Shown here one piece after another: positions 36,467-49,127 of a stretch of DNA of 64,000 nucleotides; the first letter of the stretch is position 1, and every line of letters begins with the position of its first letter. The translations under genes and the position numbers were made by a program. The stretch comes from Argentina anserina (lineage: Eukaryota > Streptophyta > Magnoliopsida > Rosales > Rosaceae): positions 10,367,001-10,431,000 of the forward strand of contig NC_065875.1 of assembly GCF_933775445.1 (NCBI RefSeq). Reading direction: 5' to 3'. Under the pieces are notes generated by a model that was not told the DNA's origin, ran no database searches, and saw nothing but the letters and a program-made list of their open reading frames with translations.

Positions 36467-37550
36467 AGTAAACCAAACCGCATACAGTTATAGATACTAC
36501 CCTTCAAGTCAGATGATTGTCATCCAAACCTTGAAAGAGCTTGTGTACATAATATGATAACATGATTGACTGAAAATATCTATATATAGTACTTCAAAAA
36601 TTTACAACAATACATAAATATAAATAGCTTGATTGTCCGTGTTTATATATACTAGCCTCGTTTCCGTGCGATGCACATGTTACGATTAACAAATATCCGT
36701 GTTATTTGTTAATAAAAGAAAAGCATCAAAGTCATTTATAATTTTTCTTGTTAAATGATTATCTTTTTATGTAATTGTGTTTGATACTAAGGGTATTTGT
36801 GGGCTACTGGTTTTATTAGAGATTACTGTTTTCTTTGTCTTTTTACATTTTAACCCTCCTTGATATCTTTTATTTTTAGCAAATCATATCTTCACATGGG
36901 CAATATAGGGAGTTCAATTTTTTATGAAGTTATGGACACCAAAGCCAGGCTTCTAGTTAAAATGGTGGTGGAGATACACGATGCTGGATCTAAGAACGTA
37001 CCTAGTGTTGTTCATCTTATGTTTAATTACCTTCACCACTAAGTTTATTTGATACATACTACAAAAAAGAAATAAAATTTATTTTTGACAAGTAGGTTGG
37101 AACTTGGAAATTTTGCATGTGTGTTAATTTCAGAGTTTTCCACGTGTTGGGTGGGAAAAGCAGATTAGATTAATACATGTCCCAATCAAAAACACTTCAT
37201 CAACACGTTCCATACGTACCTCAAGGGGTACGCACATGACACACCTATGCGTTGGAGTGACCTATGCATTTGGGAGAGGACTTCGAACCCACGACCTTTG
37301 CTATGGACTGGAGACGAACAGTCGAACACTATGGGACTTTGAACACGGGATTTGGACTAATGAAAACCTAAACAAAGATAATTAAAACACCCCTTTAAAA
37401 AAAACAAAAAAAAAACACACACACATGTTCCATAATACTGCAAACCATGAAGGTCCACAAAGCTCTTGACACGCGCACAGGACTCTCTCGTAATTCTGTG
37501 CTGGTAATATATTTTCATGGAAGAAAATTTAAAAAAACTTAGACGGTGGA
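36467..37550. other. Intergenic with a repeat end
   Basis: TACTAGCCTCGTTTCCGTGC near 36651 resembles a widespread plant repeat terminus. Otherwise no gene. A 60-codon open frame at 36860 is not supported. Confidence 0.4.
37200..37345 (-). mobile_element. Possible SINE-like retroposon
   Basis: On the minus strand GTGGGTTCGAAGTCC resembles an RNA polymerase III B box. A weak A-box candidate sits about 45 bases before it. No poly-A tail or target duplication was confirmed. Confidence 0.28.
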
Positions 37551-37554
37551 GAAG

Positions 37555-37742
37555 TACCTGGAGCTGGAGCACTCAGAGTCTTATACTGTCAAGAACACAA
37601 TGAAAGCAACCTCGATCAGCGTCGCAAAGAACAGATCGATAACTCTCGCTCCGGCTTTCGTGAAAGGCCCTTTTCTCCTCTTTGAAAACGTCACTTGCCT
37701 CGCCGGAAAGCTTCTCTATCTTCTCAATTTTTATCTTATTGA
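37555..37742 (-). pseudogene. Duplicated, frameshifted MADS-box first exon
   Basis: The minus strand matches exon 1 of the neighbouring MADS gene along its whole length. It starts INKIKIEKIEKLS. A one-base insertion before the CGGCGAGG codons shifts frame, after which [17 protein letters not shown] continues. A stop falls soon after (FLTV then TAA). The terminal CTCCAG|GTAC splice donor is conserved. No K-box exons were found between it and the functional gene. It is a dead tandem partial copy of the MADS domain. Confidence 0.85.
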
Positions 37743-39400
37743 TAGCTAGCTGCTAGTGGCTCAATTGTTCCGATCCATCAAAAATTAAAGTATTAGAGCA
37801 ATCGGTTGAAGAATTATATATTAATCATACATACAATAATGGGAAGAAGAAAAAAAAAGAAGAACAAAAAGGAGATATATATATATATATATATATATAT
37901 GTGAATCGTCGACCACAGTTTGAAGCAAAAACTATAGAGCGAGCTAGAAACCCTAGCTATGGTACCCAGATTTCATCAGTACGAAGATCAGAAATCCCCA
38001 AAAAAGAAACCGACCAATCATATAAAACACAAATCATGAAAATTGAATAACAGATAAAGGTCGATCGATCAGGAGAATTGTTTACCTTCCATGGTGGTGC
38101 AGAACTGAAGCTCTTGGTGTTTGGGTCTCACCCAAGGAGTACTGGTAAACCTAATTGACAGCTAGTTTCCAAATAAAGGACAGAATTGTATTCCTTTTAT
38201 GGAAAAAAAGAAACGGGTGAAAACCCGAACGCGCTGCACGCGCCTTCTCAAATGTAGGATTTAATATGTGTGGCCGAAAGTGAACGAGCTCCTTTTGCTG
38301 ATTCTTTTTTGTCTTTATTTTAATTTGTTCATAGTTTAACGATAATAAGACGCTGAAAAGTGAAAACCTTGTTTAGTTGTATGTATTGTGTTATTTGTAT
38401 ACATGTTCGACTGAAGGAAATTTGGACAAAAAAAAAAAAGTTCGACTGAAGGAAATTTAATCAGCGGAGATTCTTTTAGGGTTTCTTTGTGCTACAAGTT
38501 AGAGATCTTGTATATTCTCCTGTTCTAAATAATGTAGTCGATGGCCATCTGAAGTGGTAATGTCACTCTGCTAACTACAAGGCGTATGTGGTTTAGTAGA
38601 TCCCTAGCTGGACTGGATGAAATTAGAAGTTGGTTTGTCTTGGATTTGCGCTTTTGTCTTCCTTGTATCATGATGGCATTATTAGATGTTGGTAAGTTGT
38701 GGTCTAATTGACTTTCTTGGTGATAATGGTATTAGGCTACCAGCCAGGAGGATGTGGTTACAGTTTGGTATAGGAATGGCCTTTTTTTTAAAGCTAGGAT
38801 TGTGTTTTGTTTTTCATAATACAGGTTCCCAAGTCAATTACAGATGCTGGAAACATTGAAATTGTTCCAATTAGTGGGTTGAGGTGCGAATGGGGGAAAT
38901 TTACTTTTGACTAATGAGACTATATATGACCAATGCTGGAGTATACAATCTGATAACATTGTTCTTTCAAAGTTTGCAAAGTTGTCGATCACAGTTTTAT
39001 GTTTCTCCCTACGCCATTTTCTGTTTATAATTGTGAGAATCACAAATGTTGTTTAATTATTTTACTTGCTAACACGTATGAATAGCAGAACTGTGAGAGA
39101 TGTTGGAATAGATGTTAATACAGTCCCACACGGGAGTTAAATAGTTGTTATTACTTAGATGGAGCATTGAAGCCAGTTACTATTTAATCCTAGTTTTGGG
39201 GCTGAGTAGAGTGTTGAATTGGATTCAACTTTGGGTTTGTTCATAATGCTTGTATTTATTGTTATTGATTTCATGCAGTTTAGTAGACGTGATATATATT
39301 CTTCTTTTCGTGTTATCTTGAAGTTTGTTGTGAAATGCGAGTTTGTTTGAGAATGTTTTGTCCTATATTTTACTTTGTATAAAAAATGATGTACTACAAT
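37743..39400. other. Intergenic, no gene
   Basis: Contains a (TA)n run (about 37877-37901) and a short ATG-bearing block ending in a GTAAAC donor on the minus strand at about 38082, possibly a leader exon of the dead MADS copy. Otherwise featureless. Confidence 0.45.
38405..38458. repeat. 19-bp direct repeats around an A-run
   Basis: GTTCGACTGAAGGAAATTT occurs at 38405-38423 and 38440-38458, separated only by GGAC and twelve A. Confidence 0.85.
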
Positions 39401-39425
39401 CTTGGTCGGGTTACTCTTAAATTCC

Positions 39426-39792
39426 TCACGCTCCCTCCCAACTCCTCCTTCGCCATCTTCTACTCCCGCCGCCACTGTCACTCCCTTGAAAACCTTGTCC
39501 AACCGCACAGATCTCTCTCCGAAGCCTTGGCGCCGTCGACTGCTGGCTCCAACCTTGCTCCCAAAGCCGATCTCGCCGGCTTCCCGATTCAGTAGCGGCG
39601 AGAGGCAGGGCTTTGCTGTTGGAGATTACCGACGACGATTCCGACTCCGACGGTGCTGAAATCGGAGCTGCTGACGGAATGAAGAAATGTGGATCGTTGG
39701 ATGAGATGACGATTGACTGCTTTGTGGATGATGAATACGGGGATGGACTAGAACAGCTCAACATTCAGCGTCTGCTTCGAGCCATGGCTTGA
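39426..39792 (+). pseudogene. Unrecognised coding-like fragment
   Basis: This GC-rich island has coding-like text that changes frame. Serine/proline-rich residues come first (to about 39595). An acidic stretch follows (about 39612-39792) with LLLEITDDDSDSDGAEIG and later SLDEMTIDCFVDDEYGDG, ending LLRAMA and a stop. I do not recognise the family. The frame change suggests a broken gene, or two exons whose junction I cannot place. Confidence 0.35.
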
Positions 39793-40173
39793 AATTCTGC
39801 GTTCCATCAACTTCTTGGTAAAATCTTGAGTCAATTTTACCTTCATGTTTGTTAGTAGTCTTGGTTCAAGAATATGATTCTGTATGCTATACGGTACTGT
39901 AGCCTCAAGGTTGGGATTTTTAGGACAGAGTGAAGTACCATTCTCTGTATTAAGATTCAAGAACGTTTACTATGCTGAGAGATAGTGCAAATTGGTCTAG
40001 GGATTTCATAGCTAGTTTGTGATTACTTTCTGGGTTTAATTAGCTTGTTGTTCTATGTTTGATTGGTGTAGAGTTTGAAAGGATTGTGGGTTGAGATGAA
40101 GATCATATGAAGCAGAGGAAATACATGCTATGATTGATTCATTTTGTGCTCTCTTCTTTAGCCTTGTTGCAAG

Positions 40174-40425
40174 CAGGGGGCGGATCCAGCCCTATGCATG
40201 ATTTTTTAGACAATCATTAGTGATATTTTTTTACTATATATATATATAATTTTTTTGAGACAATTTTGGTTGGTAATTTTAACATGTCTTTGATTTTCAT
40301 AATATTCTTCTATTTTTAATGACGCCCATTTTTATTTTTGAATACTCATTGACGTCTACAATTTGCATGGTTATACACTTGCACCAACAAGCCCACCCTA
40401 TGTTCACATCCTAGATCCGCCGCTG
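40174..40425. mobile_element. Small hAT-like MITE remnant
   Basis: CAGGGGGCGGATCCAG at the left is matched inverted at the right (CAGCGGCGGATCTAG on the minus strand). The AT-rich core has no gene. No target duplication was seen. Confidence 0.45.
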
Positions 40426-40640
40426 TCTTAACTCTCTCCCAACTAGAAAGACCAGGATGTTGACTTAAGGTCAGAGTTTCTCATCCTTGAATTTTGTGAA
40501 TTGAGCTGAGGTTGGTCTTTGTTTTCCATTTGGGTTCGGATTGTTATCGATTCTCAAATAAAAATTAAAATGAGGACTCTTGGTTTTCTAAAGCATAGTT
40601 TTGATTTGAAATCCAAACTAGCTTGTGTGAGAAATCAAGA

Positions 40641-41550
40641 TGGTGCAGACGCTAAAACGCATTAATTTACTGCAGCAGCTTAGCAGAAACAATATTAGAC
40701 TGAAGATATCCTTGCGGAAAATGCTTCTGCGTGTGCCAGCTCGACAACTGATCTGCTTCAAAAATTCGTCCCCAAGCACTGGCTTTCGTATTTGCAACCC
40801 CAAGTGCTGTCATCGGCTCATCGCCACACTTGGTAATCCACACAACGATTTCTGTATTCTTTTTTGAAACATCGGGTACATATTGTTTCGTTCCTCTTCA
40901 CCTTGATCTTGTTGTGCTGCTAGGACCTGTGGGAACCAAAACCTGAGTCTGCAAGGTCACATCCACCCACCTGCAATCCTCTGAGTTTTCATCGCAACCT
41001 ATATATGTGGTATTCAGATTATCCAGTCACGCAATGGCCTCTTGTCCCTAAGTTTCGTACAGCTAGTGCTAGACTTCTTTTTAATGTTCTTGATCCCCAG
41101 GCCACAAATCACCAAGTTCTCCTCAGTTACTGTATCTACTGCGACCCAAATCCTTGTTTATGCTTTGGCTTTTAACCACTTTCAAATCACCTTATCACAA
41201 CTGCAACGAATAACCAGTTGCAGGCCGCTGATGTCCGTACTATCACATTGTGATATATTTTTCTAAGACTCAAAAGTTGGAGGTTTATCAATTCCTCTTT
41301 CAGATCTAGTGTTCAAATCCATTACAAAGTTGGCATATACTGCAATGGCGCAGTTCATTGTGTAGGCATTGATTATGAGATGTCATACTATCACATAGAT
41401 GAGGATTGAAGAGTGTTGGATGGTTTCCCTACGAGTTTGTCTAGATATTTAGGGAGGGAGTCTCATGGTGGCCGGTGGCCGTTTGCATTTAATTCATGAT
41501 ATTCATATACAATGTGCTACTGCCCAATGGGGAAAGACTACTCTAGCTAA
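40641..41550 (+). pseudogene. F-box / F-box-associated-domain pseudogene
   Basis: Plus-strand fragments in shifting frames follow the usual order of a plant F-box protein. An F-box core MLLRVPARQLICFK (from about 40707) leads into KHWLS. GIQIIQSRNGLL (about 41010) follows, then LAFxPFxxPxYK-like remnants. Next come YKVGIYCNGAVHCVGIDY and YHIDED (41320-41407), then FGESHGG-like and MGKDYSS text up to about 41545. Several frameshifts and stops separate them. An intact protein would recruit substrates to an SCF ubiquitin ligase. Confidence 0.68.
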
Positions 41551-42361
41551 CATGTCCAGAGGAAAATGAAGAAGGTGAGGAATGTTCATCTCTGTTGCTG
41601 CTCTGTACTCCTGGCGGCTATGAAAGCTAATTGTCGATGAGACTATTACTACGTATATTATGGCTATGAATGATTTGCTTTAATTGGTGTATGCTAAATT
41701 ATTTCAAGACAACATAGCATACATTGACACATACATAGGATAAGAAAGCCAGATGTTCCTCAACATAGCATACATTCAAGTTCTTCTGCACAAAATAAGA
41801 TATAAGATGAAGTAAATAATAAAGGGAGTTTAATTTGGTTTACCTGTTTGTTGAGCACATGAAACTTGGTCAGGTGGTTTAGAGGCGTCGAGGATATTTG
41901 CAATGGTAATTCCCCATTTGATAATTAAAGAATGTATCTCACCCGGGATTGGGATTAAGATGGGACCGGGTCTATCTCATCTTCCAGACTTTAATTAATA
42001 ATCTCACAGATAAATAAACATTCAACTACAAATTAATATAATAAAAGAAATATAAAAATCGTTCTGAATATCTTTCACCATCTCACTAGGTTTAATCATA
42101 AAATTAAATTAATTATGGTGCTCTCATGATTTCTAAACTCTATCCATCCATCCTTATCCAATCTTACAAGATAGAACCAAAAACCCAAAAATATTCTTAG
42201 TTCCTTCATAAATACCAATAATACCAACTATCTTAACCTTAAGAATTACAAATGAACGGTGATGATGAAATATATGACGGTTGAGATTATTAAACCCTAA
42301 ACCCCTTTCTGTATAAACTCAAGCCTTGTCCCCCGGAAGTCTCTCTCTCTCTCAGAAAGCC
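41551..42361 (+). other. 5' flank and leader of GEMIN2
   Basis: Contains AT-rich intergenic DNA. A telomere-box-like AAACCCTAAACCCC stretch (about 42292-42305) often sits near promoters of plant housekeeping and ribosome genes. A short CT run ends the leader. Confidence 0.45.
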
Positions 42362-45300
42362 ATGGCAGATGGTATGGATTCCGATACATGCATCGGCAGC
42401 AAGCGAAGCGTGGAAGACACTCAAACTGTGTCTCCGATTCCAGACCCACTTGAGATCGCTTTTCCTCTGGAGCCAGACCTCGATTTCAACCCCAAGCTCT
42501 CTCCTTTCCTCGTCTCCGATTCACCCAAGAAGCTCAAGATTTCACCTGACTCCGCCCGAACCTCTCACATTTCTGGGTTTCAAGATTCCAACATGGGTTT
42601 TGTGAAAGAAAGCCTTGTTTCTAATTTGGTTGAAGAAACCAAGGAGAAAGAAAGCCTTGTCTGTGATTTTGTGGTGGTGGGAATTGAAGTGGGTCTCTCT
42701 GGAATTCAAGAACCCAAGAAAGGTTTCACTGCTGAGAATCTGCTGGATGTGAAGAAGATGCAATTGTTGGAGCAAGTTGAAGCCATGGCAGGGGAAAAGG
42801 TCACTGCTTTGAAAGTTGAAGTGATTGAAACTGTGCCAATGGGTTGTCTGGGTCGTGCTCAATCTGGTCCACAGAGGTGTGCAGCAAAGCAAGAAGTGAC
42901 TGGGAAGAAGGCAAGAAATCAAAGAAGGAAAGAGAAGCTGGCAAATGGGTTCAAACCTGAGAAGAACACCCTCCCTGTGAGCTCTGGAGCCAACAACAAC
43001 AACAACAACAACAAGATCACTTACTCGAGGATGGAGTTGGAGGCCATGCGATTTGTGAGCATTGCAGAACAGAGGAAGCTGTGGAAAGATGTGTACAATG
43101 GGCTTGGGCCGGCCGTGGCAAGGGAGTATGATGATATGGCTGTCTCTAAGCAGCAGCAGAACATCCAGTTCAACTCCGATCATCGCAACCGATTTGGTAA
43201 GTACTTATATATTCTTCATGTGTTCATTCTTATAATATTTATGTTTGGTGATGATATGTGCTTAAGTTACTCGTGTGAAATTTATGTCTGCTAGTGATTT
43301 CCCTGCTTGTTTTAGAGTTCTTTTTTAAGTTTGTTCTTTGATTCCTTTGTTGTGTAATGTATGACATTCTTCATGTATGAAATAAAAGCATCTGTTGAAC
43401 TTAGAAAATTATAAAAATAAATAAAAATAAAAGGTGAATTGGGTGCAAATATGAACCCTGGATGGACCTGTTGCGTTGAGGACAAATGTTCGTCATAATG
43501 TTGGAAAGCTGATTTTGTGACCTCGTTTATGACATTGTTTCCCTGGTAGCATCTGTTTTGGCTGTTCTCACTGCTGCTGTTGGTAGCTTGGGTCTTACTT
43601 TACATTCCTTATGTGCGATGAGATCAAAGGGACGGAGATCAACCCATCTCATCTATTTTACGTCCAGCTTGCTGTTCCATTCTATACCAGGGCAGTTAGA
43701 TGAAGCATTTCCTGCTCTAAAAAAAACAGTTTCTACTTTACTGTGTTTTTAACTAAATTTGATAAGAATAACTTAGGCCTTGCTAAAATAAGACATCTTT
43801 ATCTCCCCGTCATCTTGTTTGAGTACCTGAGGAGCACCTAGAATACGACATTATCAGCATCAAGTACACGATTTCAGTAAGGAATCATACTTTGGTTTAT
43901 ATCCACCCTGGTTCTTCGTACTGTGCCTTGTTCAGTATTTCCTTTCTTTGAATGAGCCACATTTAGTCATTTGGCCATTCCATCCTGATATTCAAAGTCC
44001 CAGTTTCTACATGGCCATTCAAAACCAACAACTCTCTCTTCCGTCTAGTCCATTCAATGAAATTTCTAAATTCTCTTCAGATACCTTATTCTCCTGTTCT
44101 TAGCTCTGATGGTGTCAATTTGATGGGTTCAATATCTGTTGTGCACAGGTGTGGGTGCTTCAAGAGGAAGATGGAATCCAATGAATGTCTGTGTGCATTG
44201 AAGAATGGCCTAAAGCAGTTTGCAAAACACCTAATGTCTAACATAGTCCACATATGTTTCGTCCTCTGTGTACTTAGGTTCTCGATAGTCTTCTGGTGTA
44301 CTACTTGTATGCTGTCCTTGTACATGGAAAACCTTTCTGTAGATTGTGAAATATACTAGGCCTTGCAGATGCTGTTGTATAACCTTTTTTCTGGTTGGAA
44401 AGTGATAAAGTGACTTTTCTTTACTAAAATCATTTATTCTGTTGCATACTTGAATGGCTATAGATGTCAACTCTGAAATTTAAAGAGGAAAGAATAAAAG
44501 CAGATACTTACTGTCTGGATGAAATGAATCGACATGTGTATCATATGGCTAAAAGTTTTGATGATTTTCAGGGGAATCATTAGGAAACTTGGTGAATAAT
44601 GATACCCAAGATATTGGTCTGGACCCTGTGTGCAGTTTTGATGTCACAAATGGAGATGGGTATCCAATTCCAGAAAAGGACTTCAGCGAAGATGATGACA
44701 GTGACGACGAGTATGCCAGCATTCAGAGACCTGCCTTTTGGGTTGACGGAGAACCCAATTTCGAATCTGGGTCACCAGAAGATGGATTTGAGTATCTTAG
44801 GCGTGTAAGGTATAACTTTTTTGTCTTGTGCATCCCATCTGTTCATCTATAATGCAGTTTATGTTTGGCTATGTGGCATCAATTTTATTGAGAAAAGAGT
44901 GAACGACAAGTTTTAAAACTAATTACCAAATACCGGGAGAAGAATTAGTACTAGGTAGAATTTTCTGTTCGTCAATCGAGACCATGAAATTTGAGAGGAC
45001 CGCTGAATCAGCATAATAGGCATGTCATTGAAGTCATTTATAAATATCAAGGATGATTGTCATAAAAAAAATTCTGTGACCATGATTAGTCTGGGAACCT
45101 ATTGATTGATCCTGACTAATCTGACATAGAGGAAGTATTTCAGAAAGCCGTAGTGTAATACTCAGGCATATTAAATTTTAATTTTTTTTTCTGTTGTTCT
45201 CTCTTGATGTGGAAAAGTGTAGTTGCTCATTTATTCTGCTGATTGGCTAAAAAAGAATAAAAGGGAAAAAGTGAAAGTTAGACAATATAATAAAAACTAT

Positions 45301-48290
45301 CATGGATTAGAGTGGAGAATCTTGGCTTGAAACCCCCTACAACTGAAACCCTGAAACCATGTTGAGTTCCATTAGAGGACACAATGCGAGGGGAGCTTGC
45401 ATTTAAATTGCATATTGGCCCCATATCTTAACTCTTAGTGGCTCTAGATTTCTGCATAGTTATCCATTATGTGGTTTTTGGTTGAGTTGTTTGGCCTTGA
45501 TGTCCAAGAATAGTTAACTATGGCCATTTGAAGGCAATGAGCAATTTAGGAGCAGTAAAGTTTGGGAAAACAGATTAGGCTTGCTTCTGGGAGTCACTAC
45601 TTATGGTACTTCTGACGATAAAAGCTTCTTAGATTGGACATTCAGTTTTATGTTTGGTTTGGTTTGACCGTAGATGTTCGTAAATACACTCAATGCCACT
45701 GGGATTGGTAGAAAATGATTGCATGAGAAAAAATTAGATGCCAAAAATGTTTCTTTGGGGGATTGTATCCAGAAAAAGAAAGTTATTTTGGAGAAGGCTT
45801 TTTAACATTCTGCTAGTTTGCACTCACTGTATATATTGGGAATCATGCTAGCAATCTGGGGTTCCCTCGATTAATTTCCCTCAGGAATAAAGGCTCAAGG
45901 AATTTACGAGGTTCACTGATACTTTGGATGTTTTAAAATTTTAGTAATTGTGGATGAGTTTTGTAATGTCGGATTGTATTCCCTGTTGTTTTCTGGAGTC
46001 AAAATTGCAACATGGGGTCACTGTTGTTATTCAACCTTCACAGGCTATACCAAAAAATGTGGTATTTATAAACCTAGCTAATAACGGAGAAGCATGGTTA
46101 TGCTTTCATATAGTGTGCCACGTAAATGCATTTAAGAAAGACAAGAGGGACATAGGTTTCTCACAAGATGCGGGCATCTCATGTTTGCCTGACGCATCAT
46201 TTGAAAGAATGCTTGGATTGTTGTTTTGCATAAAAATATGTTATGTCAAAGATATAAGGCAGTGAAAAATAATCAATCTTCATTCTTTTACTTTTTGGTT
46301 TTGCAAAGGTAGAATACCCTAAAAAAGGTTGGGAGCATTGGTGATCACCATGAAGATCTCATTGTCATTATTTAAAAGTTTCTTGTATTTTCATTTTTGT
46401 GCTTTGTGCCTCTATAAGATTTTAATGTACTTGGGATTTTGTGCTTGGTGAATAAACTTTTGTTTTTAAGAGTGCGACACGATATGTGGAGTGGTTGCCT
46501 CTGCCATCTGTATGCCGAGTGATGGCTTATCATGGTCAAATTGTTGACTTTTAAGGTCCTACTTCCTACATCTGATTGTTGAACTAAAAAATCGTTATCT
46601 ATTTATTGAGCTATTGGTTAAGCCAAGTCCTTGAACTGTTGATTTAGTTTGAACCATAGGGTAAGTGAAATATCGACCATTTATAAAAATTTAGTAGATA
46701 AATGTTTTGTAAAATTTGTAATAGAATCAGATTCTTGAATGTGCTAAGGGTAGTAATTGAGGTATTTCGTTCTCATTCACATATGTTCTCTAGGACTGCC
46801 AACTTATGAATTAGAGCTGCTATACTTGGATGAAACCTGTATTTGATATTATGTTTCCCATAATCAGTCCGGGTATATGAGAAAGATTATGAAAGAATTA
46901 AAGGATTATTATATGGGCAGGTGTATATACATGATTTAAAGACAATTGAAACTTTTTGTAATCTTTGAAAATTAAAAAGAGAGGATCCTATGAGCTTGAT
47001 GTTTATTGTTACTTCAGTTGTTGTAATATTGTACATATATACATTTGTTTCCTAACATCATCTGGTTGTATTTGTTGGCAACATACCTTCGTATAATAAT
47101 AATAATATGTCTAATTTGCCATGCTCTTTGTATAAAGATGATGGTTAAATGTATCAATTGGGTAATCTTTCTCATTTTTAAGGTGGGAAGCTGCTCAAAT
47201 CCCAAAAGTGAGGGTGGCCAAGGTCGATAGAAGCAAATTTAATAGAGAGCAGAGTGATTATATGCCCAAAATTCCTGAGATTGCCAAATGTCCAGAACAA
47301 TTGCTGCCGCTGAAACAGTGGGAGGATGCTTTTCTTTCTGAGTTTTCAGAGCTAAGGCTGGTATGATCCTGATATGAGCATAATAGCACTGTTTAGTTTG
47401 CTCTTCTGCTGTTGTTTGTTAGTTTCATGCTTAACGCTGCTTCTCTCTGCCTTGGTTTTCTGATAGAAAAATTTGTATCTTGTTTGTTTGTTTTTTAAAA
47501 CCTTTTTCTGATTCCAGTGTCTTCTAGAAAATATGTATGTTTATGCCAGGTACAAATTGGTAATGAAGTCTTAATTACTTGTCGTTGTCCTTGTTATTAT
47601 TTGCTTGGTACACAGGATGCTTTGATATCTCTACAAATTTTACATGCTTTAGGCTACTTTAATAAAAAAAACAAAATAGGGACTTCATACTTTTGTGTAA
47701 GGGAACTTGACTTCATTTCTGACTTTCATTCTCAGGGTTTGTCTCGTTTTGAAGGTTCTAGTGCCAGCACATCAGAAAATTCGCAGGCAGAAATTAATCT
47801 CCACAAGGATTGCACCTCCCATCAGCCGCAGGCTGATATTGTTTCTGAAACTTTTGCTCATGTCAAATCTATTGAAGTCGACTGCACTGAAACCTTCAAT
47901 CAGCAGTCATCAACTGCTGAAGGTGGCAGCGCCTCGCCCCCTGTGGAAAGCTTCAGTCCTAAATCTTCTGTGGATCATAGTTCCAGAAATTCCCCTTTGT
48001 TGTCCGTAATTTTTAGATTAGACTCTGTTGCTAGAGTATCGATGTTGCGAAAACGCATAAAGGCAGCAGAGGACACCAGCACACTGTCAAGGGATGATTG
48101 TCTTTGGCTATTTGCACTATGTGCAGTAATTGATACTCCAGTGGATGCTGACACTAGTGCTTCTCTTCGGAGTCTGCTAAGGAAGTGTGCTGCACTACGG
48201 GCTACAAAATCTACAGTTGATGATGAGTTGGAAATGTTGAATATTCTTGCCACAATATCAGGAAGATATTTTGGGCAGTCAGAACACTGA
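42362..48290 (+). CDS. GEMIN2: Gem-associated protein 2 (SMN-interacting protein 1)
   Basis: Exons 42362-43196, 44572-44809, 47183-47360 and 47736-48290, all GT-AG and in phase, encode 601 residues. GEMIN2 binds Sm proteins and helps load the Sm ring on spliceosomal snRNAs in the cytoplasm. The conserved SIP1 region begins near the end of exon 1 (YSRMELEAMRFVSIAEQR) and continues through exon 2 (GYPIPEKDFSEDDDSDDEY), EYLRRVRWEAAQIPKV and QLLPLKQWEDAFLSEFS. The C-terminal helical part is in exon 4 (DDCLWLFALCAVIDTPVD, SLLRKCAALRA). Residues 1 to about 205 form a variable plant extension with a basic cluster (GKKARNQRRKEK) and seven Asn at 211-217. An in-frame TTG upstream is ignored in favour of the first ATG. 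Introns 1 and 2 are long (1.4 and 2.4 kb) and carry no other gene I recognise. Confidence 0.93.
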
Positions 48291-49127
48291 TTGTTTCCTT
48301 ATCTTCTGCATCTTTCCTCAATGATTAAAGGGACACTAGATATTGAAGAGCTGCAATGTCTTTCTCGAGAGCTGGTCATCCGTTTTTCAAGAACTGGAGT
48401 ATTTCATTATATATCCTTGGCATGCTTGTTTGTGGTGCCATAGTCCCCCATCGTGACTTAGTTTGGTATGTGTATTAAACTGTTTGGAACTTGTATCAGC
48501 AGTGCAGCAGTTCGGTAGATAACTCATTACATATATTTTCTGTTGTGCTTTGAATGTTTTCAATAGATATGAAGTTACATATCTGAAACCGGATTGGTTA
48601 TGTTTGATTTTGCTTCTGCAGTTCTGTTTCTTTCTGTTTTTCCTTTTATTTTTTTTTAGTATATAAAGGAGAAGAATAAATCAATGTCTGAAAGGGGCTT
48701 TCAGGTGTGGTCAATTACCAATATAAGGGGCCATAGAGTTAGTTAAAGTTGTGATAAAGAAGCAAACGAGGAAGATGCAATTATTATGAAACTAGGTTAC
48801 TTGAAATGTAAAACTTTTGGCAACGTACCTATAGCTATGTCTTAATCAAAGTCGATTAGTTTGTAATTTTCATTTCGTCTCCTTACACCTTACACACGCA
48901 CACATAACTCTTGGACACCACGCCAAACCCAAACATTCTCTCTTGTAACAGCAACAACCCCTGAACCACCATTTCTTTAACCTCTGCACCAACCAACCCT
49001 TCTCATATATATGCTGTTATGGCTTCTAACTGTTTTGATGGTTCAACTTGTCCATTATATTATATTCGATCATCCTCTCGAGTAACCAACAAAGCTACAA
49101 AGCTAAGCAAAGCGAAGGAAGCAGGCC
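48291..49127. other. Intergenic between GEMIN2 and the CCCH gene
   Basis: Holds the GEMIN2 3' UTR and, near 49006-49012, a TATATAT motif about 120 bases before the next start codon, a plausible core promoter. No gene. Confidence 0.5.

Noticed and set aside
42326..42361. A longer GEMIN2 reading frame starting 12 codons upstream
   Set aside because: That start is TTG; the ATG at 42362 follows a normal leader and is the natural start.
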